Assembly (NCBI GenBank): GCA_025141015.1
Contig: CP081101.1
Coordinates: forward strand, 1 to 64,000
Direction of reading: 5' to 3'
DNA: 64,000 nt
Source: Rhodobacteraceae bacterium M382
GTDB taxonomy: Bacteria > Pseudomonadota > Alphaproteobacteria > Rhodobacterales > Rhodobacteraceae
The notes under the pieces are model-generated. The model saw nothing but the letters and a program-made list of their open reading frames with translations. It was not told the DNA's origin and ran no database searches. The position numbers and the translations under genes were made by a program. Numbering within the stretch: the first letter of the stretch is position 1; each line of letters begins with the position of its first letter. Shown one piece after another: positions 1 to 8,103 of this stretch.

Positions 1-140
1 ATACCGATTCGACGGGGTTCAGTGGGCTGGACACTTGCGCTGTTGGATCCAAACAGGTCGCAATCTGCAAATGGATTTCGCAATTCTACACGTCGGACGC
101 AGTTTCCGCCCCTAGGGTTTGGATCAAAGGAGATCGCGTC

Positions 141-1696
141 ATGAATGATCAGACCCCAAAACCGCGCAGCCGCGCAGGAGGCCGCAACGCACGGCGCCCT
201 GCGCAGTGCACCCAATTTCGAAATGCTGCCTGGGTTGGAAAACACCTTGCCACTGTGCGAAATCATGTCGGGCAGTCAGGTCGAGCGCATCGACAACGCA
301 TCCATGGACATTCTGGAAAACGTTGGCGTGCATTTTCGTGACCCCATCGCCCTGGCCGACTGGAAACGCATCGGGGCCAAGGTTGTGGATGAGACCGTTT
401 TTTCTAGACCGGGCCCTTGTGCGCGACCTGATTTCGACCATTCCCAGTGATTTCACCTATCACGCCCGCGATCCGCAAAAAAGCGTACGGCTGGGAGGTC
501 GGAATTCGGTGTTTGTTCCGATGACCGGGGCCCTTTTCCTGCGTGATCTGGACGACGTGCGTCGCAATCCGATGCTCGACGATCTGGCGATGTTTCACAA
601 ACTCAGCCACATGATGCCTGCGCTGCACAGTTCGGCCCATCACATCGTAGAACCCTATGATCACCCGATCAGCCAGCGCCATCTGCGTATCACCTATTCG
701 TCGATGAAACACTCTGACAAAATGTTCATGGGCATGACTACCAGCCCCAAGAACGCCGAAGACGTTATGGACATGTGCGCCATCCTGTTTGGAGAAGATT
801 TCATCGATACCCACCCGGTCACGACCGGCAATATCAACGGAAACTCGCCCTTGGTCTGGGATGAAACCATGCTGGGGGCGATGCGGGCATTCAGCCGCCG
901 CAATCAACCAGTGCTGTGCTCTCCCTTTGTGCTGGGTGGGGCCAATACACCCGCCTCGGTCGCAGCCTCTGTTGCCCAATTGAATGCCGAAGCTCTTTCG
1001 GCATTGGCCTATACCCAAGTGATCCGCCGCGGTGCGCCTGCGATCTACGGCCACTATCTGTCTACGGTCTCGATGAAATCGGGTGCCCCGATGGCAGGCA
1101 CTCCCGAAATCAGCCAGATGAATTTCATGATCGGTCAGATGGCACGATACTATGGTGTGCCCTGGCGGACCTCCAATACGTTGGGCGGGGCCAAAACATT
1201 TGACGCCCAGGCCGGTTATGAATCTGCCACCACCTTGCAGGCGGTGATGCACGCGGGGGCCAACTATATCTGGCATTCAGCAGGCTGGAACGAGGCCGGA
1301 ATGCATTGTTCCGTGGCCAAGTTCATCGTTGATAGCGAACAATGTGCCATGGCCTATCGCATGGCACAGGGGCTGAATTGGGACGACTTTGATCAGGCGA
1401 TTGATGCCGTCAGCGACATTGGCCCCGGCGGTCATTATCTGGGCCACCCACATACACAGGATAACTTTCAAACCGCATTTTTCATGCCAGAGCTGTTCGA
1501 CAACAATTCGATCGAACAATGGGTGGCCGAAGGCAGCATCGAAGTCACAGAACGCGCCCTGAACCACGCCCGCAAACTGTTGAGCGAGTATCAGGAACCC
1601 AAGCTGGACATCGCCAAGGACGAAGAACTGCGCGACTATATTGCGCGACGCGAACGCGAAATTCCCGCTGCTGACGAGTTGAACCAGGAATACTGA
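141..1696 (+). pseudogene. MttB-family (trimethylamine methyltransferase-like) protein, N-terminus broken by two frameshifts
   Basis: The family moves a methyl group from a quaternary or tertiary amine to a corrinoid protein; this copy is the non-pyrrolysine type, with no in-frame amber codon. An AAAGGAG ribosome site at 126-132 points to ATG 141, which reads MNDQTPKPRSRAGGRNAR, a normal family start. The matching continuation (ALRSAPNFEMLPGLEN) is in another frame from about 196, and a third frame takes over after a T6 run at 398-403, where VF should run into LDRALVRDLIS. From there the frame is open to the stop at 1696 (GNINGNSPLVWDE, GGANTPAS and GGHYLGH regions). Dropping one base near 195 and one T at 398-403 restores a full-length protein of roughly 520 residues. 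Either the gene is decayed or the read has two indel errors. No corrinoid-protein partner is nearby. The neighbouring hpbD suggests a betaine substrate. Confidence 0.75.
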
Positions 1697-1704
1697 TCCC
1701 CCCT

Positions 1705-1726
1705 GCCCCGCCGGTTATGGCGGGGC
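1705..1726 (+). terminator. GC-rich hairpin between mttB-like gene and hpbD
   Basis: GCCCCGCC (1705-1712) and GGCGGGGC (1719-1726) form a perfect 8-bp stem with a 6-base loop, followed by CATTTGTT. The T tract is weak, so this may be an attenuator or mRNA-stability hairpin rather than a full stop. The hpbD start is only about 30 bases downstream. Confidence 0.45.
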
Positions 1727-1754
1727 CATTTGTTGGCTTCAAGGATATCACAGT

Positions 1755-2858
1755 TTGAAAATCACCGAGATTCACATTTATCAGCACGATCTGCCGGTCA
1801 AGGACGGTCCCTATACCATGGCCAATGCCCAGGTCTGGGCTCTGGATACGACATTGGTCAAATTGGTTTCGGACAATGGGTTGTCAGGCTGGGGCGAAAC
1901 CTGCCCAGTGGGTCCGACCTATGCCGAAGCCCATGCCGGGGGGGCCCGGGCAGCGCTGGCACGAATGGCACCAGGATTGATTGGTGTCGAGGCGCTACCT
2001 TTGCCTCTGCACCGGATGATGAACGGCCAGTTGAACGGGCACAATTACGCCAAGGCGGCACTGGACATCGCCCTGCACGATCTGCTGGGCAAACATTTGG
2101 GGCTTAGCGTGTCCGATCTGCTAGGCGGGGCGGCCACAGATCGCGTGCCCTCCTATTACGCCACCGGCGTTGGAGCCCCCGATGATATCGCCCGCCTGGC
2201 CGGTGCAAAACGCGATGAAGGGTACCGACGTCTACAGATCAAGGTCGGAGGCCGCCCGGTTGAGATCGACATCGAGACCATTCGCAAGGTTTGGCAAGAG
2301 GTGCGCGGCAGCGGCATGAAGCTGGCTGTAGATGGCAACCGGGGCTGGACCACCCGCGACGCCCTGCGGGTCAGCCGGGAATGCCCGGATGTGCCGTTCA
2401 TCATAGAACAACCCTGCAACACGATCGAAGATCTGCAAAAGATCCGCCCTCAGGTCACCCATGGGATCTATATGGATGAGAACAGCTTGGATCTGAACAC
2501 GGTGATTACCGCTGCCGGTACCGGGCTGGTCGACGGGTTCGGAATGAAGGTCACCCGCATCGGCGGTCTGCATCCCATGCGGGCCTTTCGCGACATCTGC
2601 GAGGCGCGCAATCTGCCTCACACCTGCGACGACAGTTGGGGCGGAGATATCATCGCAGCCGCCTGTACCCATATCGGCGCGACGGTGCAGCCCGATCTGC
2701 TCGAAGGGGTGTGGTTGGCCGCGCCCTATATCGAAGGGCATTACGACGCCGAGAACGGCATTGAAATCGTGGACGGGCACATTGCAGTTCCCACCGGTCC
2801 CGGATTGGGGGTAACCCCAGATGAAACCCTGTTTGGCGCGCCGGTCGCCTCCTTTTGA
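1755..2858 (+). CDS. hpbD: Enolase-superfamily 4-hydroxyproline betaine 2-epimerase (HpbD-like)
   Basis: A 367-residue member of the enolase superfamily, muconate lactonizing subgroup. The N-terminus ([20 protein letters not shown]) and the spacing of all active-site residues match my memory of HpbD from Pelagibaca bermudensis. That enzyme epimerises C2 of trans-4-hydroxy-L-proline betaine, and of proline betaine, as the first catabolic step. General bases are Lys163 (LQIKVGG) and Lys265 (FGMKVTR). Metal ligands are Asp193 (VDGN), Glu218 (IEQPC) and Asp241 (YMDEN). The start is a TTG with AAGGA nine bases upstream. It is the second gene of a plus-strand run and sits behind a hairpin. The SDR, hydrolase and methyltransferase genes around it fit betaine catabolism. 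Cytoplasmic. Confidence 0.9.
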   Translation: MKITEIHIYQHDLPVKDGPYTMANAQVWALDTTLVKLVSDNGLSGWGETCPVGPTYAEAHAGGARAALARMAPGLIGVEALPLPLHRMMNGQLNGHNYAKAALDIALHDLLGKHLGLSVSDLLGGAATDRVPSYYATGVGAPDDIARLAGAKRDEGYRRLQIKVGGRPVEIDIETIRKVWQEVRGSGMKLAVDGNRGWTTRDALRVSRECPDVPFIIEQPCNTIEDLQKIRPQVTHGIYMDENSLDLNTVITAAGTGLVDGFGMKVTRIGGLHPMRAFRDICEARNLPHTCDDSWGGDIIAAACTHIGATVQPDLLEGVWLAAPYIEGHYDAENGIEIVDGHIAVPTGPGLGVTPDETLFGAPVASF

Positions 2859-2875
2859 CGCCACGGAGATTTCGC

Positions 2876-3607
2876 ATGGATTTTTTAGGAAAACACGCAC
2901 TGGTCACGGGGGCTGCTGGGGGGATTGGACAATCTATCGTGTCCAAGCTGCGCGCCGCTGGCGCTCGGGTTGCCGTGGCGGACCAGGACGTGTCAGCGAT
3001 TTCGGCCGACACGCATCTGCCTGGAGACCTGCTGGACCCCGCATATGCCAACACTCTGCCTGCTCAGGCCGCCGAGGCTCTTGGCGGATTGGACATCGTG
3101 ATCAACAATGCGGGTGTCATCACACGGGGTTCTGTGACCGAGACCTCTGACGACGATTGGGCATTGTCGATGGGCGTCAATGTCGAAGCGCCATTTCGCA
3201 TCTGTCGCGCTGCCATCCCGATAATGGCTCAGATCGGTGGCGGAGCTATTGTCAATACAGCCTCTTGCTGGGGACTGCGTCCTGGGCCAAATCATGCGGT
3301 CTATTGCATGACCAAGGCGGCGATTGCCTCGCTCACCCAGTGTATGGGCCATGATCACGCCCACCAGGGTATCCGCATCAACGCCGTCTGCCCGAATGAG
3401 GTGAACACTCCGATGTTGCGGTCGGGCTTTGCTCAGCGTGGGTTCGACCCAGACAGTGCTGTCTCTGAATTGGGCAAAACCGTACCGTTGGGCCGGATTG
3501 CCGAACCAGAAGACATCGCTGACGTTGTGCTGTTTCTCGCCTCGGATGGGGCACGTTATATGTGTGGTGCATTGATTGAGGTCAACGGCGGAAAGCCCGT
3601 CACATGA
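2876..3607 (+). CDS. SDR-family NAD(P)-dependent oxidoreductase
   Basis: A classical short-chain dehydrogenase/reductase of 243 residues from ATG 2876, chosen over the upstream TTG 2855 because GGAG sits 8 bases before it and MDFLGKHALVTG is a normal family start. Visible motifs are the Rossmann cofactor loop TGAAGGIG, the structural NNAG, the catalytic serine region NTASCWG and the active-site YCMTK (Tyr-x3-Lys). The C-terminal GGKPVT end is typical. It begins 17 bases after hpbD and its stop overlaps the next SDR gene, so it is cotranscribed. In this setting it may oxidise a hydroxyl of a ring-derived intermediate, but the substrate cannot be read from sequence. Confidence 0.85.
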   Translation: MDFLGKHALVTGAAGGIGQSIVSKLRAAGARVAVADQDVSAISADTHLPGDLLDPAYANTLPAQAAEALGGLDIVINNAGVITRGSVTETSDDDWALSMGVNVEAPFRICRAAIPIMAQIGGGAIVNTASCWGLRPGPNHAVYCMTKAAIASLTQCMGHDHAHQGIRINAVCPNEVNTPMLRSGFAQRGFDPDSAVSELGKTVPLGRIAEPEDIADVVLFLASDGARYMCGALIEVNGGKPVT

Positions 3608-4338
3608 AGCGGTTTGAAAACAAGGTGGCATTGGTGACCGGCGGACGCAGCGGTATCGGCCGGGCCATTGCCCGCCGTCTGCGCGATGAGGGCGCGCAGG
3701 TGTTTACCGCCCAACGGGGCAACGATAGCGAATTTGACGCAATCCCGGCGGATTTTCTGGATCCGGCCAGCCCGGCCCAAGTCGTGTCCCAGCTTATCGC
3801 CAAAGTCGGTCAATTGGACGTCTTGGTCAACAACGCGGGGATGATGCAAGAGGCCCGCGTCGAAGACATGAGCGCGGCGGACTGGCACCAGACCCTGACC
3901 GTGAACCTGACCGCGCCTTTCCTGATGATCCAGGCCGCCCTGCCCCATTTGCGCGAGACCTGCGGCAACATCGTCAACACCGGCTCCATCGAAGGGTTGG
4001 GCAGCAACCCCGGTCACGCGGCCTATTGCGCGTCCAAGGCCGGCCTGCATGGCCTGACACGGGCCGTGGCGGTTGATCATGGGGGCGAAGGCATCCGCTG
4101 CAACGCTGTGGCTCCGGGTTGGATTGACACCGACCTTAACGTTGATTTCATAGATGCCATGCCCGACCCCGGCGCGTTTCGTCGAGACGTCGGCAAAATA
4201 CATCCCGTTGCCCGTACTGGAACGCCAGAAGAGGTTGCAGCATTGGTTGCCTTTCTCGCGGCCGAGGAAAGCGGATTTATCACCGGCCAGATATATTCCG
4301 TCGACGGCGGCCGCATGGCCAAGCTGAGCCTCCCCTGA
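3604..4338 (+). CDS. SDR-family NAD(P)-dependent oxidoreductase
   Basis: A second classical SDR (244 residues) whose ATG overlaps the stop of the preceding SDR by four bases (ATGA), indicating translational coupling. Motifs: TGGRSGIG cofactor loop, NNAG, NTGSIEG serine region and YCASK active site, with a PGWIDTD loop before the C-terminus and a GQIYSVDGG end. It is clearly diverged from its neighbour, so the two probably act on different steps or substrates of the same pathway. The dehydrogenation chemistry is family knowledge; the substrate is unknown. Confidence 0.85.
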   Translation: MKRFENKVALVTGGRSGIGRAIARRLRDEGAQVFTAQRGNDSEFDAIPADFLDPASPAQVVSQLIAKVGQLDVLVNNAGMMQEARVEDMSAADWHQTLTVNLTAPFLMIQAALPHLRETCGNIVNTGSIEGLGSNPGHAAYCASKAGLHGLTRAVAVDHGGEGIRCNAVAPGWIDTDLNVDFIDAMPDPGAFRRDVGKIHPVARTGTPEEVAALVAFLAAEESGFITGQIYSVDGGRMAKLSLP

Positions 4339-4459
4339 CAACAGGGACCCGGAAAAATTTACCCTGCAACCGAAATCAGGAGTTCCCAAAACCAATTTGT
4401 TCTCTAGGGTCACAAGTTGGGAGCGATATTCGGCTCTGTCACTGACCACGAGGACACTC

Positions 4460-5644
4460 ATGCCCGCCAACACTGCTGCCTTCGGGACTTCCGAATATGA
4501 TCGCCGCATTGCCAAAACCCGCACAGCCATGGCGCAGGCGGGGATTGATCTGCTGTTCGTCACCGACCCATCGAACCAAGCCTGGCTGACTGGCTATGAT
4601 GGTTGGTCGTTCTACGTGCATCAGGGTGTGCTGCTGGCAATGGACGGGGACCCGATCTGGTGGGGGCGCCATATGGATAGCCTTGGGGCCTTGCGCACCT
4701 GCTGGATGGAGGCGGACGCGATTCACGGTTACGCCGACCATTATGTACAATCGACTGTGCGCCACCCTATGCAGGATCTGGCCGGGCATATTCAGGCGCT
4801 GGGTCTGCACAAGGCGCGCATTGGCGTCGAGATGGAGAACTATTACTATTCGGCCAAAGCCCATGCTGTTTTGACAGCCGAGTTGCCAGATGCGCATTTT
4901 GCGGATGCCACGGCATTGGTAAACTGGCAACGGTTGGTAAAATCCGATGACGAAATTGGTTTCATCCGCAAGGCCGCGCGCATTACGGAAAAGGTAATCA
5001 ACACGGCTCTGGACCGGGCCGAACCCGGTTTGCGAAAAAACGATCTGGTTGCAGACATCTATCACGCCGGTTTGACCGGGGTGGATGACATCTGGGGTGA
5101 CTATCCCGCAATCGTCCCACTAACTCCTTCGGGTCTGGACGCCACAGCCGCGCATTTGACCTGGAACGGCGCGCCAATGCGCAAGGGCGAGGCCACCTTC
5201 TTTGAATTGTCGGGCTGTTATCGCCGCTATCACGCCCCGCTGTGTCGGACCATATTTCTGGGGACGCCGCCTCAGGAAATGCTGGACGCCGAACAGGCCC
5301 AGCTCGAAGGGATCGAAGCCGGGTTGAATGCGGCCCGAGCCGGCAACAGGACGTGCGATATTGCCAATGCGTTTGTCGGAGTGCTGAAGGAACACGGTAT
5401 CCATCGCGAGGGGCGGTGTGGCTATCCCATCGGGCTGAGCTATCCCCCCGATTGGGGCGAACGCACCGCGTCTATCCGCAGCGAAGATGAAACCGTCCTG
5501 GAACCAGGGATGGTGTTTCATTTCATGCCCGCCCTCTGGATGGACAGTTGGGGTTTAGAAACGACCGAAACCATCCTGATCACCGACAGTGGAGCAGCCG
5601 AACCGCTGTGCAACATTGAACGACGGTTGTTTGTCAAAGAGTGA
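4460..5644 (+). CDS. M24-family hydrolase, ectoine hydrolase DoeA-like
   Basis: A 394-residue pita-bread-fold (M24, creatinase/prolidase-like) protein. Start is ATG 4460 with GAGG about 8 bases upstream; longer in-frame starts lack a ribosome site. The segments VTDPSNQAWLTGYDGWSFYVHQ and GLSYPPDWGERT closely resemble DoeA, which opens the ectoine ring, and creatinase-like enzymes acting on N-methylated amino acids. Some M24 metal ligands appear absent, as is usual for the creatinase/DoeA branch, so hydrolysis may be metal-independent. It follows two SDR genes by about 120 bases and precedes an exporter gene. In a cluster with hpbD and an mttB-like gene, a C-N bond hydrolase acting on a betaine-derived amino acid is plausible; genuine ectoine use is the main alternative. 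Confidence 0.75.
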   Translation: MPANTAAFGTSEYDRRIAKTRTAMAQAGIDLLFVTDPSNQAWLTGYDGWSFYVHQGVLLAMDGDPIWWGRHMDSLGALRTCWMEADAIHGYADHYVQSTVRHPMQDLAGHIQALGLHKARIGVEMENYYYSAKAHAVLTAELPDAHFADATALVNWQRLVKSDDEIGFIRKAARITEKVINTALDRAEPGLRKNDLVADIYHAGLTGVDDIWGDYPAIVPLTPSGLDATAAHLTWNGAPMRKGEATFFELSGCYRRYHAPLCRTIFLGTPPQEMLDAEQAQLEGIEAGLNAARAGNRTCDIANAFVGVLKEHGIHREGRCGYPIGLSYPPDWGERTASIRSEDETVLEPGMVFHFMPALWMDSWGLETTETILITDSGAAEPLCNIERRLFVKE

Positions 5645-5654
5645 CGGGAACACC

Positions 5655-5733
5655 GTCATCGCCAGATGGAATGGGAGAAGTATGCGATGGATGAACCCCC
5701 TATCGCAATGTCATGCCATCTTCTGGCGATGAC
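5655..5733 (+). promoter_or_regulatory. Nested inverted repeat in the 5' region of the EamA gene
   Basis: GTCATCGCCAGA (5655-5666) and TCTGGCGATGAC (5722-5733) are perfect 12-base inverted repeats. Inside them TGCGAT (5683-5688) and ATCGCA (5702-5707) form a second stem. The outer arm ends directly at the EamA ATG (5734), and the enclosed loop holds the leader ORF and its ribosome site. The layout suggests an RNA switch or attenuator controlling exporter translation; no known riboswitch class was recognised. Confidence 0.45.
5682..5732 (+). CDS. Putative 16-residue leader peptide upstream of EamA exporter
   Basis: The ORF reads MRWMNPLSQCHAIFWR. It has a GGGAG ribosome site at 5673-5677 and ends one base before the EamA ATG at 5734, which has no obvious ribosome site of its own. 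This is the arrangement expected for translational coupling or leader-peptide control. It lies wholly inside a 12-bp inverted repeat. Coding is inferred only from start, ribosome site and spacing, so a chance ORF is possible. Confidence 0.35.
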   Translation: MRWMNPLSQCHAIFWR

Positions 5734-6633
5734 ATGACCACGCCGGGCCTGTCCCGCCTATTCTGGGCATGTGCGCCGGTGGTGTTCGTCCTGTTTTGGG
5801 CTGGCGGCTACAGCTTTGCCAAACTGGGCCTGCCCCACATTGAGCCGATGACAATGTTGGCGGTGCGGTATGGGCTGGCCGTGCTTTGTTTGCTTCCACT
5901 GCTGGCAATATACCGCCCTGCCCTGCCCCGGGATGCCACCCATTGGTTGTTAATGGCTTTGAGTGGCTTCTTGATCCAATGCGTATATTTTGGCCTCGCC
6001 TATCTGGCCATGAAACAAGGTTTGGCAGCTGGAACCACAGCGATCATCATGGCGCTTCAACCTGCTTTGGTGGCGGCACTGGCACCCTTGGTCGCCGAGC
6101 CTAGGGGCCGTCCGGTTATGTGGGTTGGGCTTGGCCTGGGTTTTGCAGGCGTCGCTCTGTCTGTGCTCGACAACACCGGCAATCAGGGTGTTCCACTATC
6201 TGCCGGACTCTTGGCATTGGGGGCCCTGGCCGGAATTTCTGCTGCAACACTGTTGGAGAAAGCCCATGGACGTCGCACGGATCCGATCCTGGGTGGGGTG
6301 GTTCAATACGCCGTTGGAGTGTGTGTTCTGACGCCGATCGCGTTGTGGAGCGAAACACAGGTGATCAACTGGCACCCTAATCTGATTATCTCTCTGGCAT
6401 ATCTCATCATTGCGAACTCTCTGATCTCCATCAGCCTGTATGTGGCATTGGTTCAACGTGGAAACATGACCCAAGTGTCCACGTTGATGTATCTGGTTCC
6501 CCCGTTGGCGCTGATGTTGGCCTGGGGGTTGTTGGGCGAACCAATAACGCTGCATACCGTCATTGGTTTTGGGTTGTGCCTGCTGGGCGTCTATATTGTC
6601 AGCCGGTCAAAAGTGGGAATAAACCACCCCTGA
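5734..6633 (+). CDS. EamA/DMT-family inner-membrane transporter
   Basis: A drug/metabolite transporter superfamily protein of 299 residues, with about ten hydrophobic segments in two EamA repeats (first from FVLFWAGGYSFAKLGLPHIEP, second from the GVPLSAGLLALGALAGISAATLL region). Members usually export amino acids or small metabolites across the inner membrane. An in-frame ATG at 5713 would add seven residues and cannot be excluded, but ATG 5734 abuts the end of a leader ORF and fits coupled translation. As the last gene of the betaine-type cluster it may export or relieve build-up of a pathway intermediate; the substrate is unknown. Confidence 0.85.
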   Translation: MTTPGLSRLFWACAPVVFVLFWAGGYSFAKLGLPHIEPMTMLAVRYGLAVLCLLPLLAIYRPALPRDATHWLLMALSGFLIQCVYFGLAYLAMKQGLAAGTTAIIMALQPALVAALAPLVAEPRGRPVMWVGLGLGFAGVALSVLDNTGNQGVPLSAGLLALGALAGISAATLLEKAHGRRTDPILGGVVQYAVGVCVLTPIALWSETQVINWHPNLIISLAYLIIANSLISISLYVALVQRGNMTQVSTLMYLVPPLALMLAWGLLGEPITLHTVIGFGLCLLGVYIVSRSKVGINHP

Positions 6634-6726
6634 CCTTTGGTGTGATGCCCAAATACTTGAATCTGCCGGAAAATCACGCATTTTCAGAGGTTAGAACCAC
6701 CTATCTCATTGTTTTCGAACATTTTT

Positions 6727-7923
6727 TCAGATTGTCACCTGACAATTCCGTGCCGAGGGTCTCTTTGACAAGGCCTGAACCATCGGAAGTGTAGAAAACT
6801 GCCCGATTTGCGCCTTTTGCGACAAGCGCCTCAAATACGCACCCGGGCTGCGAATATCATGGGTGCGTTCGAGAATGCACATGATAGAGATGCTTGCATT
6901 CAAAGGGCCCATGGATTGACGCGCTTGATGCAAAACGGGTTGATCAATGCCTAGCATGGGAGCCACCTGGTCAGCAATTCGATAGATCTCCTGTTTGGAC
7001 CATCCAAAGTCAGGAAAGTAGCTTTGGATCTCTCGACAGACAGATTTCAAAAGCGAAAGACTGGGATCTTTGCTGCTCTCGGCATTTTCTCCCGGCAATT
7101 CACATTCTGTGTCTTGTGCACATTGATTGCTTCCCTGCCCTTCTTCTTCAGAGTCAAAAGATTGGTTTATTGAATCCTGTATGTGCCGCTCAATTTGGAT
7201 GTCAGTGCCGCTCAATTCCATTGGTTTCACAAGAACTCCGCCTTGATCAACGGCCGATTGTCTGCTGGTTTCGATGCCAGCTTTGATCGCGTCGATTAGG
7301 TTCAGCAATGAATTGGCTTCGGGTTTGCGACGCAGAACCCGGCCGGCATGGGCAATGAGTTGGCTGTGATCCGCGCCCTCATCAAGTTCAACCAGCTGCT
7401 GGCGAAGTTGAATCACCTGATCACGCAACACACGAAGCTGTTCGGTTTGGTGTTGGATGTGTTGTGCGGCGTCAAATATCTGATTGGCATGCAAGGCAAG
7501 CGGGGCCAGATCAAACCCAAAGGCAATTTGGACGTTGCCACCAACACGGCGGGCAAATCTTTTGCGGTTTGCGCTGTCATGACGTTTGATAATTCCGAGG
7601 TCCACCAACCGAGCCAAATGCCGCCGCAGCGTGCTCTCGGGCATTCCCGAGAGGCGGGTGGACAGTGTGCGGTTGGCCGGGAAAACGATCGCCGAGCCGG
7701 GGAGGGCGGTGATGTCGCGTTCAGGTAGAAATGTCGCCAAAGCTTTGAGCACGCACAGCGTGCGGTGTGACAATTCAAAATGGTCTGCGGCTTCGGTCAG
7801 TGCATTCAGCACCTCCCATTTATCATACTGCGGAGCCTGCGATAGATCGTGCGTCAGCAAGGCGACAGGCGTCAAAGACAGCTCTACCGCTCGCCCAAAT
7901 TGTGATTGGGACGTGATTTCCAT
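6727..7923 (-). CDS. repC: RepC replication initiator of the repABC operon
   Basis: The 398-residue initiator of a repABC replicon. The N-terminal half carries the winged-helix DNA-binding region (HRTLCVLKALATFLPERDI, then FPANRTLSTRLSGMPESTLRRHLARL). The C-terminal half is the second conserved RepC domain (LSLLKSVCREIQSYFPDFGWSK). Start is ATG 7923 (MEITSQSQFGRAVEL), the usual family start; an upstream GTG at 7953 would add ten residues. No strong ribosome site is seen, which fits the known low, antisense-controlled expression of repC. In repABC plasmids the origin lies within repC. It is third in the operon, about 180 bases after repB, and the gap encodes a counter-transcribed RNA. Confidence 0.95.
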   Translation of the reverse strand: MEITSQSQFGRAVELSLTPVALLTHDLSQAPQYDKWEVLNALTEAADHFELSHRTLCVLKALATFLPERDITALPGSAIVFPANRTLSTRLSGMPESTLRRHLARLVDLGIIKRHDSANRKRFARRVGGNVQIAFGFDLAPLALHANQIFDAAQHIQHQTEQLRVLRDQVIQLRQQLVELDEGADHSQLIAHAGRVLRRKPEANSLLNLIDAIKAGIETSRQSAVDQGGVLVKPMELSGTDIQIERHIQDSINQSFDSEEEGQGSNQCAQDTECELPGENAESSKDPSLSLLKSVCREIQSYFPDFGWSKQEIYRIADQVAPMLGIDQPVLHQARQSMGPLNASISIMCILERTHDIRSPGAYLRRLSQKAQIGQFSTLPMVQALSKRPSARNCQVTI

Positions 7924-7974
7924 GAAAATTTCACGAATGACAACAAAATCCACGCCCCACGCGCATACGCAGAG

Positions 7975-8004
7975 TTGACAGGTTCAGGGAAGGCGGGGTA
8001 TCTC
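7975..8004 (+). promoter_or_regulatory. Putative promoter of the repABC antisense RNA
   Basis: A perfect TTGACA (7975-7980) is followed after 17-18 bases by GTATCT or TATCTC (7998-8004). It points away from repC and toward repB, opposite to the rep operon, as known for ctRNA promoters of repABC plasmids. Confidence 0.55.
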
Positions 8005-8008
8005 CAAG

Positions 8009-8056
8009 GTGCTAAGTTTGAGAAGGGCCTTCTGGGATTTTCCTGGGGGGCTTTTC
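8009..8056 (+). ncRNA. Counter-transcribed antisense RNA (ctRNA/IncA-type) between repB and repC
   Basis: A short transcript of about 50 bases is predicted on the strand opposite repABC. It would start just after the TTGACA promoter and end at an intrinsic terminator: CCTTCTGGG (8028-8036), loop ATTTT, CCTGGGGGG (8042-8050), then CTTTTCTTTT. The stem forms on the plus-strand RNA only, using several G-U pairs, so its direction is clear. In repABC plasmids such RNAs repress repC translation and set copy number and incompatibility. Exact ends are estimated. Confidence 0.7.
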
Positions 8057-8103
8057 TTTTGCCGTCGTGCTCTCGTGCCTCCTGCTTTGTTTCTTTTTGG
8101 TCT

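Noticed and set aside
404-1276. Long minus-strand ORF opposite the mttB-like gene
   Set aside because: Shadow of a clearly homologous plus-strand gene; the translation has no family features and no ribosome site.
3556-4563. 335-codon minus-strand ORF
   Set aside because: Lies opposite an SDR gene with full motifs; composition is typical of antisense reading frames in G+C-rich DNA.
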